A DNA stretch of 39,346 nt, from NCBI RefSeq assembly GCF_013464915.1, contig NZ_RAVT01000013.1, forward strand, positions 72,149-111,494, given 5' to 3'. The notes beneath the pieces are model-generated. The model was given only the letters and a program-made list of their open reading frames with translations, was not told the DNA's origin and did no database searches. The stretch is from Stenotrophomonas maltophilia (GTDB taxonomy: Bacteria > Pseudomonadota > Gammaproteobacteria > Xanthomonadales > Xanthomonadaceae). This document shows, one piece after another, positions 17,025 to 23,812 of this stretch (positions are counted from its first letter, which is position 1; each line of letters starts with the position of its first letter). Position numbers and translations under genes: made by a program.

Positions 17025-17045
17025 CGTATCCGCCGGTACAGCGGC

Positions 17046-17597
17046 TCAGCGGCGGGTCTTGCCGCCGGTGCCGGTACCGGTGCCGGGTTCGTTGGGCTTG
17101 TTGCCGGTACCTGCGCCGGTGCCGGTACCGGTACCCGTGCCACCCGGGCGCGGACCACCGAAACCGGTGCCCATGCTGCGCTGGAATTCCTGCCACAGCT
17201 CCAGGTTGCGCTCGGTCAGCTGGTTCATCATCGCCCACGGGGTCTGGCCCAGCAGGTTGCCCATCTGCTGGCGGAACTGCTGCTGCTGGTCGAGGAAGAC
17301 CTGCATGCTGCGCTCCAGGTAGTTGCCCATGAAGCCCTGCAGGGAGTCGCCGTAGAAGCGGATCAGCTGGCTCAGCAGCTGGGTGGACAGCATCGGTTCG
17401 CCGTCCTGTTCCTGGTCGGCGATGATCTGCAGCAGGACCGAACGGGTGAGGTCGTCGCCGCTCTTGGCGTCACGGACTTCGAAGTCTTCACCGTCCAGGA
17501 TCAGCTGGCGCACGTCCTCGATGGTGATGTAGCTGGAGATCTCGGTGTCGTAGAGACGGCGGTTCGGATACTTCTTGATGATGCGGGTCGCAGCCAT
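17046..17597 (-). CDS. phaR: Polyhydroxyalkanoate synthesis repressor PhaR
   Basis: PhaR binds both polyhydroxyalkanoate granules and DNA, repressing phasin and its own gene when polymer is absent. The protein has 183 residues from ATG 17597 (MAATRIIKKYPNRRLYDTEISSYIT, the classic PhaR N-terminal DNA-binding domain); an in-frame GTG at 17609 would add four. The central region (LLSQLIRFYGDSLQGFMGNYLERSM) matches the PHB-accumulation regulatory domain. The tail (about 150-183) is a low-complexity Gly-Thr run encoded by GGTACC/GGTGCC-type hexamers, which could vary in length. Two 12-bp palindromes upstream (17698-17731) may be its own operators. It follows phbB. Confidence 0.93.
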   Translation of the reverse strand: MAATRIIKKYPNRRLYDTEISSYITIEDVRQLILDGEDFEVRDAKSGDDLTRSVLLQIIADQEQDGEPMLSTQLLSQLIRFYGDSLQGFMGNYLERSMQVFLDQQQQFRQQMGNLLGQTPWAMMNQLTERNLELWQEFQRSMGTGFGGPRPGGTGTGTGTGAGTGNKPNEPGTGTGTGGKTRR

Positions 17598-17697
17598 TGA
17601 AGCGGTCACTCGTCACAGTAGATGCGCAGCATGGCGCAGTGCAGCAGCCGTTGCAACCGCCTCAGCCCCCGCCAGGCTTGGCTTTCGCAGGGGATCA

Positions 17698-17731
17698 TGT
17701 TGCGCAACAAGGGTTTGCGTGCTGCGCAGCA
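17698..17731. promoter_or_regulatory. Paired 12-bp palindromes upstream of phaR
   Basis: TGTTGCGCAACA (17698-17709) and TGCTGCGCAGCA (17720-17731) are both perfect palindromes with centres 22 bp apart, about two helical turns, in the 185-bp phbB-phaR gap. TGC/GCA-rich repeats of this kind are known targets of PhaR-family regulators, so autoregulation is a reasonable inference. Confidence 0.5.
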
Positions 17732-17782
17732 TGACCATCGGCAGGGGCGGCGGGTGTGCGCCGCTGCGGCCGCCGGCGCGGC

Positions 17783-18523
17783 TTACCAACCCATATGGTG
17801 GCCGCCATTGATGTCCAGGTTGCTGCCGGTGATCCACGAGGCTTCCTCCGCCACCAGGAAGGACACCCCGTAGGCGATTTCCTCCGGCTTGCCGAGGCGC
17901 CCGGTGGGAATGTCGGCGACGATCTTGGCGCGCACTTCTTCCGGCACCGCCATCACCATGTCGGTGGCCACGTAGCCGGGCGAAATGGTGTTGACGGTAA
18001 TGCCGAAGCCGGCGTTCTCGCGGGCCAGCGAGATGGTGAAGCCATGCATGCCAGCCTTGGCGGCCGCGTAGTTGGCCTGGCCGTACTGGCCCTTCAGGCC
18101 GTTGATCGAGCTGATCTGGATGACCCGGCCCCAGCCCCGCCGGCGCATGCCCTCGATGACCGGGCGGGTGACGTTGAACACCGAATTGAGGTTGGTGTTG
18201 ATCACATCGTGCCACTGGTCCGCGCGCATGCGATGGAAGGTGGTGTCGCGGGTGATGCCGGCGTTGTTGACCAGGATCTCGACCGGGCCCAGTTCGGCCT
18301 CGACTGCACGCACCAGTGCTTCGGCACTGTCCGGATCGGAGACATCACCCGGGAAGATCGACACGCTGTAACCGCGTTCGGCCATCACCTGCTGCCAGGC
18401 GCGGGCCTTGGCCTCGTCGCGGTAATTGGTGGCGACCCGGTGGCCCTGGTCGACCAGGCGTTGGCAGATGGCGGTGCCGATGCCGCCGGTTCCGCCGGTG
18501 ACCAGTGCGACGCGAGATGTCAT
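17783..18523 (-). CDS. phbB: Acetoacetyl-CoA reductase (SDR family)
   Basis: This enzyme reduces acetoacetyl-CoA to (R)-3-hydroxybutyryl-CoA with NADPH, the second step of PHB synthesis. The 246 residues carry a TGGTGGIG cofactor loop, NNAGITRD, catalytic Ser in IQISSING and the Tyr-x-x-x-Lys in NYAAAKAGMHG; SPGYVATDM follows. It could be mistaken for FabG, but the NYRDEAKA N-terminal region and the adjacent phaR favour PhbB. It lies 17 bp after gluQ, so the two may share a message. No polymer synthase or thiolase gene is in this window. Confidence 0.87.
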   Translation of the reverse strand: MTSRVALVTGGTGGIGTAICQRLVDQGHRVATNYRDEAKARAWQQVMAERGYSVSIFPGDVSDPDSAEALVRAVEAELGPVEILVNNAGITRDTTFHRMRADQWHDVINTNLNSVFNVTRPVIEGMRRRGWGRVIQISSINGLKGQYGQANYAAAKAGMHGFTISLARENAGFGITVNTISPGYVATDMVMAVPEEVRAKIVADIPTGRLGKPEEIAYGVSFLVAEEASWITGSNLDINGGHHMGW

Positions 18524-18540
18524 GGAATGCTGTCCGGAAA

Positions 18541-19461
18541 TCAGGTGGGGGAGGGGTGATTCTGCAACATCGGCGCGGAAAGTGCGCCGGCCGGCATCAG
18601 GATGTCGGCGCGCGGCAGCTGGGTGGGGTCGAAGGCCTGTCGAGCCGCGGCCAGCAGCGCGTCCAGATCGTGCGCGTGGTCCAGGGCCGCAGGCGCCTGG
18701 CCCAGCAATTGCCAGAGCTGGCGCAGCACGGGCAGCGGGCGCGAGCTGTCCACCGGCAGTGCGGCCAGCGACTTGGACAGTTTGTGGCCCGGCGCATCCA
18801 GCAGCAGCGGCAGGTGCCAGTAGTGCGGCACCGCCAGCCCCAATGCCTGCTGCAGCAGGATCTGCCGCGCGGTGGAGTCGAGCAGGTCGGCACCGCGCAC
18901 CACTTCGGTCACGCCCTGTGCGGCGTCATCGACCACGACTGCCAGCTGGTAGGCCCAGCAGCCATCCGCACGGCGCAGCACAAAGTCGCCGACCTCGGCA
19001 TGCACGTCCTGCTGCTGCGGTCCACGCAGGCCATCGGTGAAGCGCACGATGCTGCCACGTGGGATACGGAAGCGGACGGCGGGGTCCGGCCGGGGTTGCC
19101 GGGCGACGCAACGATGGTGGATGCCACCGCTGGCAGCCAGGTCGCTGCGGCTGCAGTGGCAGACGAAGGCCTGGTCGCTGGCCAGCAGCACGTCCAGCGC
19201 AGCCTGGTAGGCCTCGCCGCGCGTGCTCTGCCAGAGGACCGCACCATCGTGGGCCAGCCCGAACGCAGCCAGCGCCTGCAGTTGTGACTCGGCGGCGCCG
19301 GGCACGGTGCGCGGTGGGTCGACGTCTTCGATGCGCAGCCGCCACAGGCCGCCGTGATGGCGCGCAAGCAGCCAGCTGCCGAAGGCGGCGAGCAGGGATC
19401 CGGGGTGGAGCAGGCCGGTCGGCGAGGGCGCGAAGCGGCCGCAGGGAATGGGGGCGGTCAT
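18541..19461 (-). CDS. gluQ: Glutamyl-Q tRNA(Asp) synthetase
   Basis: This truncated GluRS paralogue attaches glutamate to queuosine at position 34 of tRNA-Asp. The 306 residues contain the class I catalytic core only. RFAPSPTGLLHPGSLLAAF holds the HIGH-like motif (HPGS), RIEDVDPPR follows, a zinc-type CHCSRSDL...HHRCVA segment lies near the middle, and HKLSKS is the KMSKS equivalent. The anticodon-binding domain of true GluRS is absent. ATG 19461 gives the expected N-terminus. In many gammaproteobacteria gluQ sits beside dksA; here it is next to phbB and divergent from htpX. With queG it completes two steps of queuosine metabolism in this window. Confidence 0.94.
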   Translation of the reverse strand: MTAPIPCGRFAPSPTGLLHPGSLLAAFGSWLLARHHGGLWRLRIEDVDPPRTVPGAAESQLQALAAFGLAHDGAVLWQSTRGEAYQAALDVLLASDQAFVCHCSRSDLAASGGIHHRCVARQPRPDPAVRFRIPRGSIVRFTDGLRGPQQQDVHAEVGDFVLRRADGCWAYQLAVVVDDAAQGVTEVVRGADLLDSTARQILLQQALGLAVPHYWHLPLLLDAPGHKLSKSLAALPVDSSRPLPVLRQLWQLLGQAPAALDHAHDLDALLAAARQAFDPTQLPRADILMPAGALSAPMLQNHPSPT

Positions 19462-19489
19462 GCTGGCTGAATCGTCGGTCAGGTTGGCG

Positions 19490-19518
19490 CTTGAATTCAA
19501 GCTGACCACACCGCAAAT
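19490..19518 (+). promoter_or_regulatory. Sigma-32-like heat-shock promoter for htpX
   Basis: A perfect heat-shock -35 CTTGAA (19490-19495), a 15-bp spacer and CCGCAAAT (19511-19518) closely match the CTTGAA...CCCCATNT consensus. The predicted start near 19525 leaves a roughly 30-nt leader before the htpX ATG. The -35 lies within a 12-bp palindrome (CTTGAATTCAAG). Confidence 0.5.
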
Positions 19519-19554
19519 TGACCGGTATCGACCCCTTCCGAGCCGGATTTTCCC

Positions 19555-20421
19555 ATGTTTACCCGCATTGCCCTGTTCCTGGCGACCAACTTCGCGGTCC
19601 TGATCCTCGCCAGCATCGTGATGTCGCTGGCGGGAACCGACCCGAGCAAGATGAGCGGTCTGTTGATCATGGCCGGCATCTTCGGTTTCGGTGGTTCCTT
19701 CATCTCGCTGCTGCTGTCCAAGTGGATGGCCAAGCGTTCCACCGGTGCTGTGGTGATCACCGAGCCGCGCAACCAGACCGAACGCTGGCTGCTGGCCACG
19801 GTCGAGCGCCAGGCCAAGGCGGCCGGTATCGGCATGCCGGAGGTAGCGGTGTATGAAGGCCCGGAGATCAACGCCTTCGCTACCGGCGCCAACCGCAACA
19901 ACGCGCTGGTGGCGGTGTCCACCGGCCTGCTGCACAACATGAGCGAGGACGAGGCCGAAGCGGTGCTGGGCCACGAGATCGCCCACGTCGCCAACGGTGA
20001 CATGATCACCATGGCGCTGTTGCAGGGTGTGCTGAACACCTTCGTGATCGTGCTGGCCCGCGTGGTCGGCGGCATCATCGACAGCGCGCTGTCGGGCAAC
20101 CGCGAAGGTGGTGGCCGCGGCTTCGCCTACTACATCATCGTGTTCGTGCTGGAGATGGTGTTCGGCCTGTTCGCCACGATGATCGCGATGTGGTTCTCGC
20201 GCCACCGTGAGTTCCGCGCCGACGCCGGTGGCGCCTCGCTGGCGGGTCGTCAGAAGATGATCGCCGCGCTGGAGCGCCTGCAGCTCAACCACGGCCAGAG
20301 CACGCTGCCGACCCAGATCGCCGCCTTCGGTATTGCGGGTTCGACCGCGAAGAAGCTGTTCATGAGCCATCCGCCGCTGGAAGAGCGCATCGCCGCGCTG
20401 CGGGCGTCGACGGTGGCGTAA
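19555..20421 (+). CDS. htpX: Membrane protease HtpX
   Basis: HtpX is an inner-membrane zinc protease that degrades damaged membrane proteins. The 288 residues show two N-terminal transmembrane helices (about 4-25 and 33-55), catalytic [11 protein letters not shown] near residue 140, two further membrane segments ([14 protein letters not shown] and [18 protein letters not shown]), and the third zinc ligand in [12 protein letters not shown]. The C-terminus has the family [14 protein letters not shown]. The start is ATG 19555, without a strong ribosome-binding site. A heat-shock-type promoter lies upstream and an intrinsic terminator follows. Confidence 0.96.
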   Translation: MFTRIALFLATNFAVLILASIVMSLAGTDPSKMSGLLIMAGIFGFGGSFISLLLSKWMAKRSTGAVVITEPRNQTERWLLATVERQAKAAGIGMPEVAVYEGPEINAFATGANRNNALVAVSTGLLHNMSEDEAEAVLGHEIAHVANGDMITMALLQGVLNTFVIVLARVVGGIIDSALSGNREGGGRGFAYYIIVFVLEMVFGLFATMIAMWFSRHREFRADAGGASLAGRQKMIAALERLQLNHGQSTLPTQIAAFGIAGSTAKKLFMSHPPLEERIAALRASTVA

Positions 20422-20445
20422 GTCTTCGCTCCTTGTTAGTGCAGG

Positions 20446-20473
20446 AACGCCTGGCCCCGCGCCGGGCGTTTTT
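20446..20473 (+). terminator. Intrinsic terminator of htpX
   Basis: AACGCCTGGC (20446-20455) pairs with GCCGGGCGTT (20461-20470), with one G-U wobble and a 5-nt loop, followed by a five-T run (20469-20473). Confidence 0.88.
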
Positions 20474-20497
20474 GTATGTGCGCGCACGCATTGGTGG

Positions 20498-20516
20498 CGC
20501 CGGGTACGACCCGGCG
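20498..20516. repeat. Short REP-like hairpin
   Basis: CGCCGGGT-ACG-ACCCGGCG is an 8-bp stem with a 3-nt loop, between the htpX terminator and the repeat island. It lacks the GTAG head. Confidence 0.5.
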
Positions 20517-20547
20517 AGAGTCGTTTCCGCGACCGCGGAGGAGTGTC

Positions 20548-20571
20548 ACTTTCTTTGCGCGCAAAGAAAGT
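20548..20571. repeat. Head palindrome of repeat copy A
   Basis: ACTTTCTTTGC (20548-20558) and its complement (20561-20571) make a perfect 24-bp palindrome with GC at the centre. Copy B (20967-20992) has the same arms around ACGA. Copy C (37529-37552) has ACTTTCTTTTCG arms, where a base change on one side is matched on the other. Confidence 0.85.
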
Positions 20572-20731
20572 AACCAAAGAAACGCTCCGCCGGTCGCGAG
20601 CCGTCGCTACGCGCCGGTACCCTGCGCTTCTCGGTGAATCAGGGGACGGCGCCGAACTCGCTGCGCTCAGACACCGGCGCCTCTTCGCCCCTGATTCCCC
20701 TGCGATGCTCGGCTCGCTCAAGGCGGACTGG

Positions 20732-20749
20732 AAGATCAAGATCAAGATC
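20732..20749 (+). repeat. Hexanucleotide tandem repeat (AAGATC)3
   Basis: Three exact copies of AAGATC lie at the end of repeat copy A, 6 bp from a SMAG palindrome. Confidence 0.85.
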
Positions 20750-20755
20750 AACAGC

Positions 20756-20778
20756 ATCCACACGTGGCGTGGATCTAC
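20756..20778 (-). repeat. SMAG palindrome at the centre of the second island
   Basis: ATCCAC-ACGTGGC-GTGGAT followed by CTAC is a minus-strand SMAG unit. It sits almost exactly at the axis of symmetry between repeat copies A and B. Confidence 0.8.
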
Positions 20779-21064
20779 TGGGTGCAGCTGTGGCATTTGA
20801 CCTTGGGACCCGCCTTGAGCGAGCCGAGCACCGCAGGTCCGGCGAGGGCGAAGAGGTGCGGGTGTCTGAGCGCAGCGAGTTCCCGCACCGTCCCTCGGCG
20901 GGCCGAGGAGCGCAGGGTACCGATGCGCAGCATCGGCTCGCGCCCTGGCGGCGTGTTTCTTTGGTTACTTTCTTTGCACGAGCAAAGAAAGTGACACCCC
21001 ACCGCGGTCGCGGAAATGATCCCCAGGCATCGCCTGGCGCGCCAATGCGTCGGCGCACAAACGA

Positions 21065-21090
21065 AAACGGCACCCTCGCAGGTGCCGTTT
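21065..21090 (-). terminator. Intrinsic terminator of suhB
   Basis: AAACGGCACC (21065-21074) pairs with GGTGCCGTTT (21081-21090) around a 6-nt loop. On the minus strand the stem runs into a T-rich stretch (TTTTCGTTT), placed 24 bp after the suhB stop. Confidence 0.8.
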
Positions 21091-21114
21091 CAGTGAGCCA
21101 CGTTGCCGGGACGC

Positions 21115-21942
21115 TTAGAACTTCGCGTCGAACTCGGCGGCGTAGCCGGTGTTCACCAGCACCTTCTGCAGCGACTCGGCTACCTTCAGGTTGCCGGCCA
21201 CGATCTGGTGGGTCTCCGGACCGCGGTTGTCCATGCGGCCCAGGGTCGCGCCCTTGAAGTCGCAGACCTTGCCGCCCGCCTCGCGGACCAGCAGCAGGCC
21301 GGCAGCGATGTCCCAGGCCTTCACGCCGGCTTCGAAGTAGGCATCGGCACGGCCACAGGCCACGTAGGCCAGGTCCAGCGCGGCCGAACCGGTGCGGCGG
21401 ATGTCCTCGCCGTGCACCAGCAGGGCGTCGACCGCCTTCAGCTGGGCGCTGGCACGGCTGCGCTCGCGCGGGGCGAAGCCAGTGTGGATCATGGTGCCTT
21501 CCAGGTCCTTGCGATCGGCCACGCGGATGCGGCGGTCGTTCAGCACGGCACCGGCGCCACGGCTGGCGGTGAACAGTTCATTGCGCAGCGGGTCGAAGAT
21601 GACCGCGTCGGTCGGCTCGCCGTTCTCGACCAGGGCGATCGACACGCAGTAGTGCGGCACTCCGCGCAGGTAGTTGCTGGTGCCATCGAGCGGGTCGATG
21701 ACCCACATCTGGCGGCGCTCGCCCTGCACGCCACCTTCTTCACCGAAGATGCCGTAGTCCGGGTAGGCGCGCTTGAGTTCCTTGACGATGACCTTTTCCG
21801 CATCCGCATCCACTTCGCTGGCGTAGTCCATCCGGCCCTTCTGCACCACGTTCAGTGCCTCGAGCTTGTTGATGTTGCGCAACAGGACGTTGCCGGCGAG
21901 GCGGGCGGCCTTGACCATGACGGTGACGGCGGGTTTCTGCAT
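21115..21942 (-). CDS. suhB: Inositol-1-monophosphatase family protein SuhB
   Basis: This is a Mg-dependent phosphatase of the inositol monophosphatase superfamily. In enterobacteria SuhB also joins the rRNA antitermination complex with Nus factors, which may apply here. The 275 residues include the metal sites IFGEEGG near 70 and [14 protein letters not shown] near 88, and the C-terminal [20 protein letters not shown] 21942 was chosen because [18 protein letters not shown] matches the family N-terminus; CGGGAG lies about 9 nt upstream. It is divergent from trmJ with 120 bp between. Confidence 0.93.
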   Translation of the reverse strand: MQKPAVTVMVKAARLAGNVLLRNINKLEALNVVQKGRMDYASEVDADAEKVIVKELKRAYPDYGIFGEEGGVQGERRQMWVIDPLDGTSNYLRGVPHYCVSIALVENGEPTDAVIFDPLRNELFTASRGAGAVLNDRRIRVADRKDLEGTMIHTGFAPRERSRASAQLKAVDALLVHGEDIRRTGSAALDLAYVACGRADAYFEAGVKAWDIAAGLLLVREAGGKVCDFKGATLGRMDNRGPETHQIVAGNLKVAESLQKVLVNTGYAAEFDAKF

Positions 21943-22062
21943 GGCGTGGGCTCCCGGAAAGGCAGAAGAGATGGACTGGCGGGGGAAAAGAGCGGGTCCG
22001 GCGCAGTGGCCGGCCGCACAGTTTACCATTGGTCATCGTCCAGCTCGACCTTTTCCCTGTTC

Positions 22063-22833
22063 ATGTCCCAGTTTCCTGCCGCCACCCGCCTCCGATTCGT
22101 CCTGGTCGGTACCCAGCACCCCGGCAACATGGGGGCTGCCGCCCGCGCCCTAAAGACCATGGGCCTGGCCCGCCTGGTGCTGGTCGCCCCCGAAAAACCG
22201 CTCGACGAAGAGGCCTTCCGCCGCTCGGCCGGTGCCGAAGACGTGCTGGGGGACGCCCCGGTGGTGGCTACCCTGGCCGAGGCCGTGGCTGACTGTCGCC
22301 TGGTACTGGGCTGCACGGCCCGTGCCCGCCGCGTCCAGCTGGAGGAGTACCTGCCGGCCGATGCTGCCGCCCGCGCGGTGGCCAAGGCGGGCGAAGGTGC
22401 CGAGGTGGCACTGGTGTTCGGCCGCGAGCGCACCGGCCTGACCAACGAGGAGCTGCAGCTCTGCCACGCCGCAGTGCACATCCCGTCGGACCCGGAGTTC
22501 AGCTCGCTCAACCTGGCCGCCGCCGTGCAGGTGCTGGCGTACGAAACGCGCATGCAGCTGCTCGGGGCGCAGCCGGTTGCAGGAACCGAACCCAGCTTCC
22601 GCGAGCAGGCGGCCAGCCATGAGCAGATGGAGAGCTTCTTCGCCCAGCTTTCCGACACCCTGGAAGAGATCGATTTCCACAAGGGGCGTGCTCCGGAATC
22701 GGCGATGCGCAAGCTGCGCCGCCTGTTCCTGCGCAGCGAACCGAGCGAGCAGGAAGTGCGCCTGCTGCGCGGCATCCTCGCCGACACCCAGCGCATGGCG
22801 CGTCTGGCCCAGGCCGGTAGCAAGGACAGCTGA
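22063..22833 (+). CDS. trmJ: tRNA (cytidine/uridine-2'-O-)-methyltransferase TrmJ
   Basis: This SPOUT-class methyltransferase modifies the ribose at position 32 of several tRNAs. The 256 residues contain FVLVGTQHPGNMGAAARALKTMGL at the N-terminus, LVFGRERTGLTNEEL (SAM-binding knot) near 120-140 and PSDPEFSSLNLAAAVQVLAYE, followed by a helical C-terminal extension typical of bacterial TrmJ. ATG 22063 (MSQFPAATRLRF) is the family start. It is divergent from suhB and 46 bp before the PhnD-like gene. Confidence 0.94.
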   Translation: MSQFPAATRLRFVLVGTQHPGNMGAAARALKTMGLARLVLVAPEKPLDEEAFRRSAGAEDVLGDAPVVATLAEAVADCRLVLGCTARARRVQLEEYLPADAAARAVAKAGEGAEVALVFGRERTGLTNEELQLCHAAVHIPSDPEFSSLNLAAAVQVLAYETRMQLLGAQPVAGTEPSFREQAASHEQMESFFAQLSDTLEEIDFHKGRAPESAMRKLRRLFLRSEPSEQEVRLLRGILADTQRMARLAQAGSKDS

Positions 22834-22879
22834 CGACGTTCTCATTTTTTCGGGTAGTCTGTCTGGATACCCAGGGGGG

Positions 22880-23812
22880 ATGACGTCTGTGTCGGGTCTG
22901 CGAAAGGCAATGCAGGGGGGACTGCTGAGCCTGGCCATGGTCCTGCTGGCCGGAGCCGTGCATGCAGCGCCGGATCCGGTGCTGGTGCTGGGCCGGATCA
23001 GCGATGATCCCAAGGCCCACTACGAGCAGCTGCAACCGCTGCTGGACTACGTTGTGGCTCGCATGCATGACGTCGGCATCCAGGAGGGGCGGATACTGAT
23101 GGCCCGCGACCCGCAGCAGATGGCCAGCTATCTGCGGCGGGGACGGGTCGACTGGGTCACGGAAACCTCCGGTACGGCGGTGGCGTTGGGTCAGCGCAGC
23201 GGTGCTCGCCCCTTGCTGCTGACCGAACGCAACGGGGTGCGCGAGTACCAGACGGTGTTCTTCGTGCGCAGCGACAGTCCCATCCAGCGGGTGCAGGATC
23301 TGCGCGGCCATCGCCTGGCCCTGCAGAACACGGCTTCCACCAGCGCCTACCTGGTGCCGGTGATGACCCTGCTGAACCATGGCCTGTCGCCACAGATCCT
23401 GGCCGGGGTCTGGGACGTGCCAGGGCGCGACAGCGTGGGGTATGTGTTCGCGCGCAGCGAGTTGAACATCGCGACGTACGTGCACAAGGGGATGGCGGAT
23501 GTGGGGGCGGTGAGCAGCGTGGACTGGAATGACGAGCGGCGGGTGCCGGCTGCATTCCGGCGCGACTTCCGCGAGCTGCTGCGCACCGAACCGTACCCGC
23601 GTGCGGTGGAGATGGTCCGCGCCGACCTCGATGCCCGGGTGCGCGATCGCCTGCAGGAAGTCCTGCTCCAGGCAGCCAGCGACCCGCAGGCGCAGGGCGC
23701 GTTGCATCGTTTTTTTGGCACTTCCGGTTTCCACCGTGTCGATGCGCATGCGCAGCAGCGGTTGGATGAATTGAAACAAGGATTGACGCGCGTGCGGATG
23801 GAAGTGGAATGA
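22880..23812 (+). CDS. PhnD-like periplasmic substrate-binding protein
   Basis: This is a 310-residue exported binding protein of the phosphate/phosphite/phosphonate (PhnD/PtxB) type. A signal peptide (GLLSLAMVLLAGAVHAA) precedes a mature protein with VDWVTETSGTAVAL near 95, VFFVRSDSPIQRVQDLRGHRLALQN near 135 and a late VGAVSSVDWN. ATG 22880 abuts a G-run; GTG 22889 has that GGGGGG at a better distance (9 nt) and may be the true start. No ABC permease or ATPase gene is adjacent. Its stop overlaps the next gene (ATGA), which encodes a GGDEF/EAL membrane protein, so it more likely feeds a signalling receptor than a transporter. Confidence 0.85.
   Translation: MTSVSGLRKAMQGGLLSLAMVLLAGAVHAAPDPVLVLGRISDDPKAHYEQLQPLLDYVVARMHDVGIQEGRILMARDPQQMASYLRRGRVDWVTETSGTAVALGQRSGARPLLLTERNGVREYQTVFFVRSDSPIQRVQDLRGHRLALQNTASTSAYLVPVMTLLNHGLSPQILAGVWDVPGRDSVGYVFARSELNIATYVHKGMADVGAVSSVDWNDERRVPAAFRRDFRELLRTEPYPRAVEMVRADLDARVRDRLQEVLLQAASDPQAQGALHRFFGTSGFHRVDAHAQQRLDELKQGLTRVRMEVE

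Larger units (their letters stand above)
20524..21016. repeat. Second symmetric repeat island, copies A and B of a 190-bp repeat
   Basis: Copy A (about 20545-20730, plus) and copy B (about 20811-20996, minus) of one repeat face each other around a central SMAG palindrome. The outer boundary is a shared inverted segment (TTTCCGCGACCGCGG on the left, its complement at 21003-21016). Each copy begins with a long palindrome having ACTTTCTTTGC arms, then TAACCAAAGAAACGC-like sequence, and ends in GCTCGGCTCGCTCAAGGC. Copy A contains an ORF resembling a repeat-derived hypothetical protein; in copy B the frame is broken. Confidence 0.8.

Noticed and set aside
20543..20800. 85-codon ORF in repeat copy A (similar ORF in copy C at 37333-37557)
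   Set aside because: It lies wholly in a dispersed repeat and its frame is broken in copy B, so it is more likely a by-product of the repeat than a gene.
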